This document shows, piece by piece, positions 36,776-49,487 of a DNA stretch of 64,000 nt. Origin of the DNA: Selenomonas sputigena. GTDB lineage: Bacteria; Bacillota; Negativicutes; Selenomonadales; Selenomonadaceae. The translations under genes and the position numbers were made by a program. The stretch spans positions 1,181,501-1,245,500 of the forward strand of contig NZ_CP110383.1 in the NCBI RefSeq assembly GCF_026015965.1, in the 5' to 3' direction. The notes beneath the pieces are model-generated. The model ran no database searches. It was not told the DNA's origin and saw only the letters and a list, made by a program, of their open reading frames with translations. The first letter of the stretch is position 1, and the number at the start of each line of letters is the position of its first letter.

Positions 36776-36808
36776 ATAAAGTTCAGCCGCCCATCTTCAC
36801 ACACCTGC
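36776..36808 (-). repeat. Dispersed intergenic repeat, copy 1
   Basis: This 33-base stretch just downstream of mazG matches 46545-46576 downstream of proS at all but about three positions. The shared core contains CGCCCATCTTCACACA. It is not within a gene and forms no strong hairpin alone. Confidence 0.65.
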
Positions 36809-36811
36809 CCC

Positions 36812-37285
36812 CTACTGCAATTTCTTGCGCTCCTTCGCCTTCTGCAAAAGCTGCACGGCTTCCGCAAAGGCGCCGGGTAGGTAGTCCTCTTCCCACTCTC
36901 GACCGCACTTCTCCCACGCCTTGATTTCCTTCCATTCCGTCAGCGGCTTGCCTGACGCATCCTTGACCGGTTTGCCGAACACGTGCGGATGGCGGCGCAC
37001 CATCTTCTCTGCGGCAGCCTTTGCCACATCCTCCAACGTGAACAGTCCCTCTTCTTCGGCAAGCTGCGCATGAAAGATCACTTGCAGCAGAAGGTCTCCA
37101 AGCTCCTCACGCAGGTTTTCCGCCCTTCCCGTCTCCTTCAGGATATTGATGCCGCAGAGCACCTCGACTGCTTCCTCTATGCAGCCTGGCTTGATGCTCT
37201 CATGCGTCTGCTTCCGATCCCATGGGCAGCCATGTTCGGAGCGCAGCGTACGCACAATATCCTGCAATCGCTCAACGTATGTCAT
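36812..37285 (-). CDS. mazG: MazG-family nucleotide pyrophosphohydrolase
   Basis: The 157-residue all-alpha NTP pyrophosphatase would hydrolyse NTPs or damaged dNTPs to monophosphates. The block GCPWDRKQTHESIKPGCIEEAVEV and LREELGDLLLQVIFHAQLAEEEG carry the metal-binding acidic residues. It is a single-domain form, shorter than the 263-residue E. coli MazG. ATG 37285 follows GAGGAGG. The nitroreductase upstream is separated by a terminator. Confidence 0.9.
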   Translation of the reverse strand: MTYVERLQDIVRTLRSEHGCPWDRKQTHESIKPGCIEEAVEVLCGINILKETGRAENLREELGDLLLQVIFHAQLAEEEGLFTLEDVAKAAAEKMVRRHPHVFGKPVKDASGKPLTEWKEIKAWEKCGREWEEDYLPGAFAEAVQLLQKAKERKKLQ

Positions 37286-37330
37286 AAGTCCTCCTCGTAT
37301 CTATCAAAATCCGTCTCTCTCCTCATGAGC

Positions 37331-37362
37331 AAAACCCCGCCGCACCATATGTGCAGCGGGGC
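37331..37362 (-). terminator. Intrinsic terminator after the nitroreductase gene
   Basis: On the minus strand CCCCGCTGCAC pairs with GTGCGGCGGGG around ATATG and is followed by TTTTG. Confidence 0.8.
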
Positions 37363-37374
37363 AAAAGCGATCCC

Positions 37375-37887
37375 TCAAAGCCGATCGGCAAGCTTCTCTA
37401 CACCCACACGCTCGGCATGACGCGGCGAGGGCGCAGCATCCTCGGCAGGATAGCCGACAGGGAAGATCGCCACAAGCTCATAATCCGCCATCTCGGGGAA
37501 AAACTCCTTGAGCTTCGGCGCATCGAAATGCGCTACCCACGTCGTCCCAAGTCCCAAGTCTTCAATCGCCAGCATCATATGTGTCGCCGCAATGCTCGCA
37601 TCGACATCGGCGAAGTTTTTCTTGTCAAAGGGACGTACCCAAGCATCATCCGCCTTGCTGCCCACAACAAAGGCGACGGGTGCGCCGAAGATGAAGGATG
37701 TCGTCTGTGAAACCTTCTCCATCGCCTCAGCGCTCTCAAGAAGCCAGATATGAAGCGGCTGATTGTTGTGGGCGGTCGGCGCTAGATTCCCCGCCTCCAA
37801 AATCTTTTGCAGCTTCTCCTCCTCCACGGGCTGCGCCGAAAGCTTGCGGCAAGAATAGCGCTTTTTCGCCAAATCAAGAAACGACAT
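37375..37887 (-). CDS. Nitroreductase-family flavoprotein
   Basis: The 170-residue FMN protein has KRYSCRKLSAQPV at the N-terminus, APTAHNNQPLHIW, and GLGTTWVAHF, as in the nitroreductase/NAD(P)H-flavin oxidoreductase fold. The physiological substrate is unknown. ATG 37887 sits behind GAGGAGGAG. It has its own promoter and terminator. Confidence 0.9.
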   Translation of the reverse strand: MSFLDLAKKRYSCRKLSAQPVEEEKLQKILEAGNLAPTAHNNQPLHIWLLESAEAMEKVSQTTSFIFGAPVAFVVGSKADDAWVRPFDKKNFADVDASIAATHMMLAIEDLGLGTTWVAHFDAPKLKEFFPEMADYELVAIFPVGYPAEDAAPSPRHAERVGVEKLADRL

Positions 37888-37935
37888 AAAGAACTCCTCC
37901 TCTACGAAAAATGCACATCCATACATCTTTGATAT

Positions 37936-37963
37936 ATTCTAGCATAACCTTCCAAGAGGTCAA
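37936..37963 (-). promoter_or_regulatory. Promoter for the nitroreductase gene
   Basis: On the minus strand TTGACC (37958-37963) and TAGAAT (37936-37941) are 16 bases apart with TGC as extended -10. Confidence 0.65.
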
Positions 37964-37979
37964 GGCGCAGACCGATCGG

Positions 37980-41110
<3,131 letters not shown>

Positions 41111-41160
41111 TCACCTGCAGTCTCGGCCAAATGCTCTGCCAAGCTGCATCCACAAAAGCC

Positions 41161-41502
41161 TTATTCCTCCTGTATGCCCTCCAAGAGCTTTTCGCGGCGG
41201 CGCGACGTCTTGGGACTGGAAGAAGCGCCCGCGCGCGAGGCATGCGTGCGCTTCACCTCAGGCGGATTCCACTCCGTCAGTCCCCATTTCCCCTCTCCCT
41301 CATAGTGGAAACGACTGTCCATGTTGATCAGCGTGTAGACCTCCGAAATCGCATGAGAAAGCGACTGCACAGGTTTTCGCTTCTTGTCGATGACCTCCAT
41401 GACGAGATCCTTGTAGTACATCGCTTCGTTCTTTTCACTCAAAATGTCATGCGCCACATCCGTCTCCGAGCGCTTCGCGTAATCCGTATTTTCCAAAATC
41501 AT
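41161..41502 (-). CDS. rpoE: RNA polymerase delta-like protein (HARE-HTH domain)
   Basis: The 113-residue protein has the RpoE N-terminal fold: DVAHDILSEKNEAMYYKDLVMEVI, then AISEVYTLINMDSRFHYEGEGKWGLTEW. The delta subunit modulates RNA polymerase recycling and promoter selectivity. The tail here is short and basic (KRTHASRAG) rather than the long acidic tail of Bacillus delta, so its effect on polymerase may differ. ATG 41502 follows AGGAGG; a longer frame to 41592 overlaps argS. It stands between argS and pyrG. Confidence 0.85.
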   Translation of the reverse strand: MILENTDYAKRSETDVAHDILSEKNEAMYYKDLVMEVIDKKRKPVQSLSHAISEVYTLINMDSRFHYEGEGKWGLTEWNPPEVKRTHASRAGASSSPKTSRRREKLLEGIQEE

Positions 41503-41518
41503 GACCTCCTGCTTCCTG

Positions 41519-43174
41519 TCACATCTTCTCCGGCGCGGAAATGCCGAGAATCCCCAGAGCATGGCGCAGAACATTCCTCGCGACCGCCACAAGCGCCAAG
41601 CGTGCGCCCGAGAGCGCAGGCTCCACGCCTACGATGCGGCACTTGTTGTAAAAGCTGTGGAACAGCCCCGCCGTATCGTAAGCGAAACGCGCGATGCGGT
41701 GCGGCGCACGTTCTCTCGCTGCACGCTCGATCTCTTCCGCATATTCCTCGATCTTCTTGATCAAGGCGATTTCCGTCTCATCGACGAGCCGCGAAAACTC
41801 GGGTGCGTCGCCCGTCTCGATTCCAGCGTCGGCCGCCTGGCGGAAGATGCTCGAAATGCGTGCGTGCGCATACTGGATATAGTAGACGGGATTCTCGTTG
41901 GAATGCGACTTCGCAAGGTCGAGATCGAAGTCGAGCTGACTGTCCAGTGAGCGCATGAGGAAGAAGTAGCGCGCTGCGTCCGTACCGACCTCCTCGATGA
42001 GCTCTTCGAGCGTCACGCTCTCGCCCGTGCGCTTCGACATCTTCACGAGTTCGCCGCCGCGATACAGGCTGACCATCTGCAGGAGGAGCACTTCCAACTG
42101 CTCGGGCGCATAGCCAAGTGCCGCGAGCGCCGCCTTGACGCGGCAGACATAGCCGTGATGGTCTGCCCCCCAGATGTTGATGAGATGGCCGAAGCCGCGC
42201 TCCAACTTGTTCCGATGGTAGGCGATATCCGCTGCAAGGTATGTCGGCACGCCGTTGTCACGTATGACGACGCGATCCTTGTCGTCACCGTAATCCGTCG
42301 AGCGCAGCCACAGGGCACCGTCCTTGTCGTAGACCTTTCCCTTCTCCTTGAGCGTCTGACAAGCGTCGCGCACGGCCTCGGGATGGAGCGTGCGCTCGCT
42401 GAACCATTCGTCGAACGTCACGTTGAACGCGGCGAGATCCTCCTTCAGCTGTGCAAGCTTTTCCTTCAAAGCGAATTCCTTGAAGGCGGCGAGGCGCTGT
42501 TCCTCGCTCAGCGAGAGATACTTCTCGCCATCCGCTTCCACGATGCGCTTCGCCGTGTCAACGATATCTGCGCCGTGGTAGCCGTTTTCAGGAAAGACCG
42601 TCTCCTTGCCCAGCAGTTCCAAGTAGCGCGCGTTGACCGATGCCGCGAGGTTGTCGATCTGATTGCCCGCGTCATTGATGTAGTATTCGCTGTGAACGGG
42701 ATAGCCTGCCGCTCGCAGAAGATTGACGAGTGCGCTGCCGACCGCTGCGCCGCGTCCGTGCCCGACGTGCAGCAGGCCTGTCGGATTCGCGCTCACATAT
42801 TCGACCATGATGCGCGCCGTATCTTTCTGCGGCAGATTGAAACACGCCTCGCCCCCTTCGTATAGATGACGAAGCAGATCATAGAGCACATTGCCCTTGA
42901 GATAGAAATTGATGAAGCCCGGCCCTGCGATCTCCGCATGATCGAGCCAGTCACCCTCGATGCGCGACACAAGCTCCTCGGCAATCTTCTTCGGATTCAT
43001 GCGAAAGACGCGCGCCGACTGCATAGCGAAGTTCGTTGCAAAATCACCAAACTTTTTGTCCGGCGGCACTTCGAGCAGGATGTCGGCAAGTTCTCCTGCC
43101 GGAAACACGCCGTCGGCAATCGCCTTTTGCGCCGCCTGCCGAATGGCTGCGCTCAACTGTTCCTTGATGTCCAA
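41519..43174 (-). CDS. argS: Arginyl-tRNA synthetase
   Basis: The 551-residue class I synthetase has the HIGH-type motif in NPTGLLHVGHGRGAAVGSAL split across its usual site and KMSKRTGESV, with a C-terminal DALR anticodon domain. The start is TTG 43174 behind AGGAGG. It follows a DUF1934 gene by 35 bases, a pairing commonly seen in Firmicutes. Confidence 0.96.
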   Translation of the reverse strand: MDIKEQLSAAIRQAAQKAIADGVFPAGELADILLEVPPDKKFGDFATNFAMQSARVFRMNPKKIAEELVSRIEGDWLDHAEIAGPGFINFYLKGNVLYDLLRHLYEGGEACFNLPQKDTARIMVEYVSANPTGLLHVGHGRGAAVGSALVNLLRAAGYPVHSEYYINDAGNQIDNLAASVNARYLELLGKETVFPENGYHGADIVDTAKRIVEADGEKYLSLSEEQRLAAFKEFALKEKLAQLKEDLAAFNVTFDEWFSERTLHPEAVRDACQTLKEKGKVYDKDGALWLRSTDYGDDKDRVVIRDNGVPTYLAADIAYHRNKLERGFGHLINIWGADHHGYVCRVKAALAALGYAPEQLEVLLLQMVSLYRGGELVKMSKRTGESVTLEELIEEVGTDAARYFFLMRSLDSQLDFDLDLAKSHSNENPVYYIQYAHARISSIFRQAADAGIETGDAPEFSRLVDETEIALIKKIEEYAEEIERAARERAPHRIARFAYDTAGLFHSFYNKCRIVGVEPALSGARLALVAVARNVLRHALGILGISAPEKM

Positions 43175-43209
43175 AAAAATCCTCCTAATCTTCTCCGTGA
43201 AAAGGCGTC

Positions 43210-43653
43210 TCAGTTCAGCTTCTGCAGTTCCGACACATCCGCCTCAACCTCGATGTGCAGTTCGTTCGCCGACTGCCATTCGCCGTTGATGTGCATGTCG
43301 TAGGAGACATCGATCCGACCTGAAACGGAACCGTAGGCGATGTCGAGACGCTGCGTCGCAACGCAGAGGTCGAGATCGCCGAAGGGCGTGCGGTAGCGGC
43401 TGCGGCTCTCGCTCTGCGGTGAGAAGCGCTGCTTCTGCTCGACGGCGCCGCGCCGCGTCAGCGTCAGGGAATCTGCCGCGACCTTAAGCATCGTCGAGGC
43501 GGGCGCGCCTTCGGCAAGGGATGTGTCCTCATAGATGATGTAGTGCTTGCCGTTGCGAAAGTAATGTTCGCCCATGGCCGTCATCTCTATGCGGCTGACA
43601 TCGCCTGCCGCATCCTTCTGCTCTCCCGTGACTTTTACGATCACCCTGTTCAC
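43210..43653 (-). CDS. DUF1934 (YwiB-like) beta-barrel protein
   Basis: This 147-residue protein matches the DUF1934 family, small lipocalin-like barrels usually encoded next to argS. Segments VNRVIVKVTGEQKDAAG, FRNGKHYIIYED and TPFGDLDLCVATQRLDI fit. The start is GTG 43653 with GAAGAGGAGA in front. Its function is unknown. Confidence 0.85.
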   Translation of the reverse strand: MNRVIVKVTGEQKDAAGDVSRIEMTAMGEHYFRNGKHYIIYEDTSLAEGAPASTMLKVAADSLTLTRRGAVEQKQRFSPQSESRSRYRTPFGDLDLCVATQRLDIAYGSVSGRIDVSYDMHINGEWQSANELHIEVEADVSELQKLN

Positions 43654-43729
43654 GCTGTCTCTCCTCTTCCCGTCGATTCTTAAATCCAAGTATAAAGGCT
43701 ACCATGTCTGCCAGATTTTTTCCATAAGA

Positions 43730-44212
43730 CTAAGGAAGTACTTTCGCCTCCGCATCGATTGTGACCGCATTCTCACGCGCCAAGCGTGCAAGCTCGTAGC
43801 AGTCCTCGATATACTGGCGTGCGAACCAGCGCATCATGCCATACCCAGCGGCCGCTGCGATTCCCTGTCCGATGAAAGGCACATACTTCGCCGTCGTCTT
43901 GCCGAGGTAGCGCTTGCCGAAGCTTTTCAAAACGATCATCACGCCCTCCTTCGTCGCGAAGTCAAACACCTTCTTGACGAGCGGTACGAGGACATCGTAG
44001 TGGCGCAGCTTGCTCTCGGCTTCCTTGGACAACCCGAAACGTGCGCGCATATCCGCCATCATGCGCAGGCAGAGTCCCGCATCAACGCCGATGTCGAGTC
44101 CAGGAATCGGATTGACCGCATTCGCCGCACCTAGCACGGCATACCGCTTGACACTCTTATGGCAGCCTTCGCGGATCTCTTCCAAAGTTTCCATGCGCAC
44201 CATTTCAGCCAT
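43730..44212 (-). CDS. DUF697-like protein
   Basis: The 160-residue protein has AVNPIPGLDIGVDAGLCLRMMADM and two hydrophobic stretches (about 65-90 and 115-135), resembling the DUF697/EcsC-like domains often fused to GTPases. Here it is free-standing. ATG 44212 follows GGGAGG and overlaps the end of the secreted cupin gene by eight bases, so the two are probably translated together. The role is unknown. Confidence 0.7.
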   Translation of the reverse strand: MAEMVRMETLEEIREGCHKSVKRYAVLGAANAVNPIPGLDIGVDAGLCLRMMADMRARFGLSKEAESKLRHYDVLVPLVKKVFDFATKEGVMIVLKSFGKRYLGKTTAKYVPFIGQGIAAAAGYGMMRWFARQYIEDCYELARLARENAVTIDAEAKVLP

Positions 44213-45248
44213 GAATATCGCCTCCCGCCTGTGCCGTCTCCTGCGTCCGAGCCGCTCCCCATGGCGCATCGGTGTAGCGCTCGATCGCTTCCTTCGCCTG
44301 CGGATACCTTGCCAAAAGCTCCTCACGCTGCCAGACGCGGATTCCCGCCGTCTCCAAGGCAGGAATCGTCATGCAGCTGATGAAGCTGTAGCCCGCAGAG
44401 TCAACATTCTCCGCTGCGAAGATCTGTCCCTTGGGAATCAGAACCATCGGCATAGCCGCGCCGCCCACGCCAAGCTCGAAGGTGCGCACCGTGCCGTCGG
44501 CGCCGAGCACCGTCAGCCTCATGCCGCAGCCTTCATGAAAGTACCATACTTCATCGCAGTCAAAGGACTGGAAGCGCAGGTTTTCCGAGCCGGCGAGCAG
44601 GAAGTAACTGCTGCCCGCCGCCGGGCGGCTGATGGCTTCCGCCGTCCACGTCGGCGACGTGTAGACCCAGCTGTAGGCACCGCTTCGCGGATTGCCCGAG
44701 AGTCGGAACTTCTGCATGATTTCCTGCACGCGTGCTGGCGCATTCGGAACTGCCGTCGTCTTTGCTGCCTGAACCTCGGGCGGCGTCATCTGTACGACCG
44801 CGCTTTCCTGCTGCATCTGCTGCGCAGGCTGCACCTGCTGCATCGCTGCGCCTCCATCGGACGTCACCGCCGCCTGCGCTGCATCAGACTTTTCATTTGC
44901 TGTCGGTGACTCAGCAGGACGCTCCGCTTGAGCTGCGCCCGCATTTGCCGCTGGCGTAACATCCGCCTTGCCAGCGGCCGCACTCGCATCCGGCGTCGCT
45001 TGCGCTGCAGCCGGATCCGGCGTCACCGTCCCATGCACAGCACTGACCGTCGCGCCTGCAGCCAAGGCGGCTTCCCACGCCGCCTCATCCATCGCCGTCC
45101 CCGCAGTATTCGTCTTGCCGTCCGCACCTTGGGCAGCGGACGAAGCCGGCGGCTTCGACTGAGCCGCCGCATCAACCGTCTGCACCGTCGGCGACATCCC
45201 TGCCAAGATTCCCGTCAGAAGCCAGACCGCAGCCTTTTCATACCGCAT
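44205..45248 (-). CDS. Secreted protein with C-terminal cupin_5 (DUF985) domain
   Basis: The 347-residue protein has a signal peptide (basic start, hydrophobic core, cleavage near VDA) and then about 140 residues rich in Ala, Pro, Gln and Thr that look like a flexible linker. A C-terminal domain from about residue 185 has SSYFLLAGSENLRFQSFDCD, DEVWYFHEGCG, a GxxxPMVLIPKGQIFAAE block and EELLARYPQAKEAI. Those blocks match the cupin_5 (DUF985) fold. That fold is normally a small cytosolic protein, so export on a linker is unusual. ATG 45248 follows GGTGGAGG. Ligand and function are unknown. Confidence 0.75.
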   Translation of the reverse strand: MRYEKAAVWLLTGILAGMSPTVQTVDAAAQSKPPASSAAQGADGKTNTAGTAMDEAAWEAALAAGATVSAVHGTVTPDPAAAQATPDASAAAGKADVTPAANAGAAQAERPAESPTANEKSDAAQAAVTSDGGAAMQQVQPAQQMQQESAVVQMTPPEVQAAKTTAVPNAPARVQEIMQKFRLSGNPRSGAYSWVYTSPTWTAEAISRPAAGSSYFLLAGSENLRFQSFDCDEVWYFHEGCGMRLTVLGADGTVRTFELGVGGAAMPMVLIPKGQIFAAENVDSAGYSFISCMTIPALETAGIRVWQREELLARYPQAKEAIERYTDAPWGAARTQETAQAGGDIHG

Positions 45249-45308
45249 GCGCCTCCACCTTTCACACAAATTCAAAAGAAAAGCGGCAGCAGAAAAGCGC
45301 CGCCCGCC

Positions 45309-46265
45309 TCATTTTTCCGTCAAAAGTTCCATGATCTCACTGCGCTTTCGCTCGGCTTCGCGATCCTCCGTCCGCTTCGCCTGCTTGAGGAAGTCCCCTT
45401 CTTTCGCCTTGACCTCCTTGATCTTATCACCGATGGGGCAGCTTACGACGCCCTCCTTCATGAGCTTCTGAATCAAGTCGACCATATCGCCGTAGCCTTC
45501 CTTCATGCGCTTTTCGACAGCGAGGCGTGTGAAATCGACGCAGCCCGGGCGATCGGAGAAATCGGGGCGCGGAAAAAGCTCGTAAATCTTCGCATCGGGA
45601 TAAAGGTTCTTCTGCACAGTGCTCCTCTGTGACAGGTGCAGCACGAAGATCAACCGCACGCCCGCCTCGTAGACGGGCAGGAGCGGCGAGAGATCCGTGA
45701 AGCTTCCCTCCCAGAGCACGACGCCGTTGGAAAAACGCAGCTGCGAGTAGAGGATCGGCAAAGCATTCGCCGCAGTCAGAAGAACCTTGCGCATCTTCTC
45801 CGGATAGCGCAGGATATCGTAGTAAGAAGGCTCGACCGTCGGAAACTTCGTTGCTCCGATAAAGATGTGCTCGATGCTTTCACGCACCTTGGAAAGATCC
45901 AGATGCTCTTCCAAGAACGCAGCGAAACTCTTTTCATCGAAAAGACCATGCCCGAAAAGTGCGAGAAACTGCTCGAACGATACGCCGGAAAGCCCGCTCG
46001 TCACGATGATGTCGTAGATTTCCTTGAGCTTCGTGATCGGCACGTTGGAAATCTTGAGCTTCGCGGCATTCTGCCACATGTCTTCCGCCTTCTCGTAGCC
46101 GTCGCTCGCGAACATCATGGCGTTCAGTGCACCGAAAGACGTTCCGGAGACGACGCTGACGGAAGACTCAAGCTCGTAGCTGCGCAACGCCTTCCATGCG
46201 CCCATCTGATAAGCGCTGTTGCCGTTGCCGCCGGCGAACACTATGCCCATCTTCTCCATGCTCAT
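45309..46265 (-). CDS. Patatin-like phospholipase
   Basis: The 318-residue protein begins with an oxyanion-type loop FAGGNGNSAYQMGAW and has the serine nucleophile in SGTSFGALNA (GxSxG) near residue 42. The partner aspartate is probably in WEGSFTDLSP, which departs from the usual DGG/A. It would hydrolyse acyl chains from lipids. No signal peptide is seen, so it is cytosolic or peripheral. ATG 46265 (or the ATG two codons on) follows a purine-rich site. It is nine bases from the small gene upstream. Confidence 0.85.
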   Translation of the reverse strand: MSMEKMGIVFAGGNGNSAYQMGAWKALRSYELESSVSVVSGTSFGALNAMMFASDGYEKAEDMWQNAAKLKISNVPITKLKEIYDIIVTSGLSGVSFEQFLALFGHGLFDEKSFAAFLEEHLDLSKVRESIEHIFIGATKFPTVEPSYYDILRYPEKMRKVLLTAANALPILYSQLRFSNGVVLWEGSFTDLSPLLPVYEAGVRLIFVLHLSQRSTVQKNLYPDAKIYELFPRPDFSDRPGCVDFTRLAVEKRMKEGYGDMVDLIQKLMKEGVVSCPIGDKIKEVKAKEGDFLKQAKRTEDREAERKRSEIMELLTEK

Positions 46266-46274
46266 CGCCTCCGG

Positions 46275-46496
46275 CTACTTCTTCTCAAAACGCGCCTGGC
46301 AGCCGATACCGTCGCCATAGCCGACGCCGACGAGAACCGGCTCGCCGTTCTTCGCCTCCACCTTCACCTTTTTCCATGCGTCGTTGACGAGGACCTCGAT
46401 CTCATCGCCCAATGCCAGCGACTGCAGATGTTCATCGCCATCCTCGAAGTAACGTATGGCGTAATGATCCTTCTTCCAGAGGATTTCTCCTTCCAT
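46275..46496 (-). CDS. Small uncharacterised protein
   Basis: I do not recognise this 73-residue acidic protein. ATG 46496 is preceded by GAAGGGAGAGGG. It looks like a small beta-barrel (ILWKKDHYAIRYFEDGDEH, then GDEIEVLVNDAWKKVKVE). It lies just upstream of the patatin-like gene and is probably co-transcribed with it. Confidence 0.65.
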   Translation of the reverse strand: MEGEILWKKDHYAIRYFEDGDEHLQSLALGDEIEVLVNDAWKKVKVEAKNGEPVLVGVGYGDGIGCQARFEKK

Positions 46497-46544
46497 GATG
46501 TTCCCTCTCCCTTCTCAGCAGTCTCCCATGTCAAAGAAGCACTG

Positions 46545-46576
46545 ATAAATTCAGTCGCCCATCTTCACACATCTGC
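46545..46576 (-). repeat. Dispersed intergenic repeat, copy 2
   Basis: This 32-base stretch, 13 bases after the proS stop, matches 36776-36808 with one gap and two substitutions. Confidence 0.65.
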
Positions 46577-46589
46577 GCTTCCTAAAAAT

Positions 46590-48296
46590 TCAAAGATCTT
46601 TCAAAAGCTCCTGCACCTTCGCCAAGCACTCCGCCTTCGTGCAGTCGAAGCTCTCGCCCGAGCGGCGCACCTTCAGCTCGATCTTTCCCTCTTCCAAGGC
46701 TTTCGGTCCGATCGTGATGCGCAGCGGATAGCCGATGAGGTCGGCGTCTTTGAACTTCACGCCCGCGCGATCCTTGCGATCATCGAGAATCGCGTCGACA
46801 CCTGCGGCCAGAAGCGTCTCATACACCTCTTCAGCAAGCGCCAGCTGCTCGGACGCCTTCGCATTGACGGGAACGACCACGACCTCGTAGGGCGCAATGG
46901 CACGCGGCCAGATGATGCCGTGCTCGTCATTGTGCTGCTCGATGGCCGCCGCCATCGTTCTGCCGACGCCAATGCCGTAGCAGCCCATGAAGAGCGCCTT
47001 CTCCTTGCCGTTCTCATCGAGGAAGGTCGCGCCGAGCGCCTCGCTGTACTTCGTGCCGAGCTTGAAGACCTGTCCCGCCTCGATGCCTCTCGTGATCTCA
47101 ACGGGCGCACCGCAGTGCGGGCAAGGATCGCCCGCCGTCATCAAGCGGATATCTGTGGTGAGGACATCCGTGAAATCGCGCACGGGATTCACGCCCGTAT
47201 AATGCACGTCGACCTCGTTCGCACCCGCAACGGCATTCTTTATCTTCATGACCGTGCTGTCGACGACGATCTTCGTGCCCTTCTTGATGCCGATGGGACT
47301 CATGAAGCCCGCGACGCCGCCCGCTGCCGAAATCGCCGCCTCATCCGCCATGCGCAGTTCAAGCGCCCCCACGGCATTCTGCAGCTTCACATCGTTGACT
47401 TCATGGTCGCCGCGCACGAAAGCGAGCACGAGGGCGTCATTTTCATCCTGAAAGGCGACCGCCTTGATCGTCTTTTCGAGCGGCACGCGCAGGAAATCGG
47501 CAACAAGCTCGATGGTCTTGCAGGCAGGCGTCTCGACCTTCTTCAAAGGCTGCGCCTCTTCTTCGGATGCGTCGATAGGAAGAAGCTCCGCCTTTTCCAC
47601 GTTCGCCGCGTAGTCGCACGCCGTGCAGCACGCAATTTCTGACTCGCCGGCGGCAGCGAGCACCGTGAACTCATGCGTGTGATTGCCGCCGATCGCACCC
47701 GCGTCCGCCTCGACGGGACGGAACTTCAGGCCACAGCGCGTGAAGATGTTTGTATAGGCGTCGTACATTTTCTTGTAGGACACATCGGCTCCCGCCTCGT
47801 CCTTGTCGAAGGAATAGAGATCCTTCATGATGAACTCGCGGCTGCGCATGAGTCCGAAGCGCGGACGAATCTCGTCGCGATACTTGTTTTGAATCTGGTA
47901 CAGAAGGAGCGGCAGCTGTTTGTAGGAGCGCACCTCATCGCGCACGAGCGTCGTGATCATCTCCTCGTGCGTCGGGCCGAGGCAGAATTCACGGCCATGG
48001 CAGTCCTTCAGGCGGAACATCTCCTGTCCGAATACGCTCCAACGCCCCGACTCCTGCCAGATCTCCGCCGGCTGCATGATCGGCATGCACAGTTCCTGCC
48101 CGCCCGCCGCATCCATCTCCTCGCGGATGATCTGCTCGATCTTTTTGATCGTGCGCCACGCCAGAGGCAGATACGTATAGACGCCGCCCGCCGCCTTGCG
48201 GATCATTCCCGCACGCAGCATGAGACGATGACTCGTGATCTCAGCGTCGGAAGGCACCTCGCGCAACGTCGGCGCGTATAACTTCGATGTAAGCAA
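46590..48296 (-). CDS. proS: Prolyl-tRNA synthetase
   Basis: The 568-residue bacterial-type enzyme has RMIRKAAGGVYTYLPLAWRT, motif 2 FRDEIRPRFGLMRSREF in near form, the editing insertion between about 220 and 400 and GCYGIGVGRTMAA (motif 3). It starts at TTG 48296 behind GAGGAGG. It ends the isoprenoid/envelope operon (uppS-cdsA-dxr-rseP-ispG-proS). Confidence 0.96.
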   Translation of the reverse strand: MLTSKLYAPTLREVPSDAEITSHRLMLRAGMIRKAAGGVYTYLPLAWRTIKKIEQIIREEMDAAGGQELCMPIMQPAEIWQESGRWSVFGQEMFRLKDCHGREFCLGPTHEEMITTLVRDEVRSYKQLPLLLYQIQNKYRDEIRPRFGLMRSREFIMKDLYSFDKDEAGADVSYKKMYDAYTNIFTRCGLKFRPVEADAGAIGGNHTHEFTVLAAAGESEIACCTACDYAANVEKAELLPIDASEEEAQPLKKVETPACKTIELVADFLRVPLEKTIKAVAFQDENDALVLAFVRGDHEVNDVKLQNAVGALELRMADEAAISAAGGVAGFMSPIGIKKGTKIVVDSTVMKIKNAVAGANEVDVHYTGVNPVRDFTDVLTTDIRLMTAGDPCPHCGAPVEITRGIEAGQVFKLGTKYSEALGATFLDENGKEKALFMGCYGIGVGRTMAAAIEQHNDEHGIIWPRAIAPYEVVVVPVNAKASEQLALAEEVYETLLAAGVDAILDDRKDRAGVKFKDADLIGYPLRITIGPKALEEGKIELKVRRSGESFDCTKAECLAKVQELLKDL

Positions 48297-48389
48297 TGAA
48301 AACTTCCTCCTCTTAGGGCGTGCGCTTCGTTCGCTGCATTCCCCATCTATGAAAGCACTTTGCCGCTCAAGGCAAGCGGACGCTTTTAT

Positions 48390-49457
<1,068 letters not shown>

Positions 49458-49487
49458 GGTCTACCCTTCTTTTTTCAACAAAAAATA

